From Pseudogracilibacillus auburnensis (GTDB lineage: Bacteria; Bacillota; Bacilli; Bacillales; Amphibacillaceae), in NCBI RefSeq assembly GCF_003201975.1, contig NZ_QJJQ01000010.1, forward strand, positions 62,001 to 126,000: DNA of 64,000 nt, in the 5' to 3' direction. A program made the translations under genes and the position numbers. Below, one piece after another: positions 62,713 through 64,000 of this stretch. The notes below the pieces were generated by a model that saw only the letters and a program-made list of their open reading frames with translations, searched no databases and was not told the origin of the DNA. Each line of letters starts with the position of its first letter. Position 1 is the stretch's first letter.

Positions 62713-63582
62713 GAATAGTTTCCTCCTTATAAATTAGCTATGCCAACGGTTGACGGTTCATGTCAATATGAGTGTATCCCCTGTATTCACCCCCTAAAAA
62801 GATTGTTTTCTCTATCCTCTGCTAGTAGATGTTAAACACCTAGTAATTTAGATGTCTTTTACATATATGTTAAATGGTTCCTTTTATATTATTCTCATCA
62901 TAACGAAGTGGACAATAACGGTCAAGTGATGGCGCTTTCAACTATTATTTATACTCTCTATTTATGTTATTCGGAAAAGTCTTTCTATATTACTAACACA
63001 ACTTACGCAGAGTGAAATGGCAAAAAACCTTCGTAGAATGAAGTGGGATGAAGGCACAGTGGTCAAGTTGACTTTGGATGAACTGTTTCCTCTAAGCAGT
63101 CTGTTTACATCTAGACGCCATATGCTCTTTTCGTTACGTTAGTTGCTTTTACTACTTAGTTGAAATAATGCAGTAACTTCAATTAGTGGGATGTCCCATC
63201 GCTCCGGAAATACACTACGCTTTCCGCGGGCGGCTGGTGAGCCTCCTCACTCGCTTTGCTCGTTGCGGGGTCTCTCCTAGGCCTTTCCTCCCGCAGGAGT
63301 CTCCGTGCATTTCCTTCGCTGGGATGGTGTTAATAGAACAATACGATGAATTTGCTTCCACTATCCTTATGGTTGTTTGGAGCGACGGATCATTGACTCC
63401 TACGGGAAAAGCAAATGTTCTTCGATGGGACGAGTAAGCGCAGTCCCACGTGTCTGAAGACCCCGCAGCGGCGGTTTCTCCGCGAGGAGGCTGAAGCCAT
63501 GCCCGTGGAAAGCAATGATCCGTAGCGGAAAACAAGCTAGCAGTTACTACGCAGTTTGGTTCTTATAGGTATGCTTTGTTCA
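62713..63582. other. 870-bp intergenic stretch before the last gene
   Basis: No gene is supported. The left part (62713-63170) is AT-rich without clear signals. The right part (63186-63545) is a GC-rich repeat listed separately. Open frames across the repeat lack ribosome binding sites and known domains. Confidence 0.5.
63186..63545. repeat. GC-rich intergenic repeat
   Basis: Base composition rises sharply: CATCGCTCCGGAAATACACT at the left and CCCGTGGAAAGCAATGATCC at the right (the stretch GCTTTCCGCGGG near 63219 pairs partly with CCCGTGGAAAGC near 63500), around TTCGATGGGACGAG (63421-63434). Similar composition and the last module occur at 5240-5520 and 39565-39946. It looks like a Bacillaceae dispersed repeat, not a gene. 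Confidence 0.55.
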
Positions 63583-64000
63583 TTACCGTAGGAGGCCGAG
63601 TCTTCTTCCTTCGTTTACTGCCTCCATTCGATTTGAAACGTCCAACTTGCTGTATATATTAATTAAATGGGTTTTTACAGTCGCAATGGAAATATGTAAT
63701 TTCTCTCCTATTTCTCTGTTCGATAATCCGGCTGCAACCGTCATTAAAACGTCCATTTCGCGGTTACTAAGAAGCGAATTTGGTTGTTTAGATTGGTCAA
63801 TTAGCCCACTAAGGCGTTCTATAAACGAGATAACCTTCGTGTTCAATTCCTTCTTCTTTACTTCTATCACTTGTTGAAGAATTGGTCGAAGCTTCTCTCC
63901 ATCTATGACAAACGGATAGGCAATTTCATTCGTATAACTGTAATGAATTGCTTCTACCATTAAGTGAATTCTTTCTCTGTTGTTACTCATATCATCTATT
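63583..64000 (-). CDS. LuxR-type regulator, C-terminal part (partial at window edge)
   Basis: The visible 135+ residues end in a LuxR helix-turn-helix: LLSNREMDVLMTVAAGLSNREIGEKLHISIATVKTH with LINIYSKLDVSNRMEAVNEG. Upstream lies a segment (AYPFVIDGEKLRPILQQV) resembling the end of the helical repeats of MalT-type large regulators. The frame stays open to base 64000, so the ATG at 63990 need not be the start. A MalT-like activator truncated by the window is more likely than a 135-residue protein. Confidence 0.7.
   Translation of the reverse strand, partial: IDDMSNNRERIHLMVEAIHYSYTNEIAYPFVIDGEKLRPILQQVIEVKKKELNTKVISFIERLSGLIDQSKQPNSLLSNREMDVLMTVAAGLSNREIGEKLHISIATVKTHLINIYSKLDVSNRMEAVNEGRRLGLLR

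Noticed and set aside
63215-63535. 106-residue reading frame in the GC-rich repeat
   Set aside because: The sequence is a dispersed non-coding repeat; similar frames appear in its relatives without conservation of the protein.

Overview
The window looks like a chromosomal segment of a low-GC, Gram-positive Bacillaceae (Bacillus/Oceanobacillus-like). Supporting this are AT-rich intergenic DNA, strong AAGGAGG-type ribosome binding sites, frequent TTG starts, lipoprotein binding proteins with LAAC/LGAC lipoboxes, and gene sets typical of that group: hom-thrC-thrB, a Ytr-like operon, an mhq-like quinone-stress cluster, yhgD-yhgE, lipM-lipA, a ykoGH-like two-component system with a PepSY protein, a preQ1-controlled queT, and glpP with a GlpQ-like diesterase. 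I saw no rRNA, tRNA, CRISPR or phage genes.

Positions 1-14802, almost all on the minus strand, form a peptidoglycan-recycling island. It holds a MurK-type kinase, a MurR-type regulator, AmiE, MurQ, an ABC importer for sugars (binding protein and two permeases), NamZ, then a C26 glutamine-amidotransferase-like hydrolase, an M19 dipeptidase and two serine hydrolases of beta-lactamase fold, and finally a second murQ cut by the window edge. None of the catabolic enzymes has a signal peptide, so the muropeptide appears to be imported by the ABC system and dismantled in the cytoplasm. This differs from Bacillus subtilis, where NamZ and AmiE are secreted and a PTS imports MurNAc. The amiE-murQ block was duplicated: the left copy keeps the promoter, the 13-bp operator-like palindrome and murQ, but only the last codons of amiE.

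15-24 kb: a phnD-like pseudogene, an EamA transporter, a YtrA/YtrB-like ABC operon with its own promoter and operator, a DUF188 protein and the threonine operon, followed by a 20-bp minisatellite. 24-33 kb: a TrpXYZ-like ABC importer, a soluble chemoreceptor joining a globin sensor to a zinc-binding CZB domain, an MFS transporter and a membrane serine hydrolase. 33-43 kb: a TetR regulator, a MarR-linked quinone/aromatic detoxification cluster, a 92-bp tandem repeat, a ferritin-like protein, metA, and a TetR-YhgE pair with matching operators.

43-54.5 kb: a cluster of DnaA boxes far from any dnaA gene in the window, lipM-lipA, a secreted serpin lipoprotein, an MMPL transporter, PepSY plus two-component genes, queT with a preQ1-I riboswitch, and a TetR-DUF5367 pair. 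54.8-64 kb: an uncharacterised membrane-anchored protein with an internal duplication, GlpP, a glycerophosphodiester phosphodiesterase, a UgpBEA-like importer with a probable GlpP-controlled leader terminator, a formaldehyde-dehydrogenase-like alcohol dehydrogenase, a GC-richer repeat, and the C-terminal part of a LuxR/MalT-type regulator. Several families of dispersed intergenic repeats thread the right two thirds.
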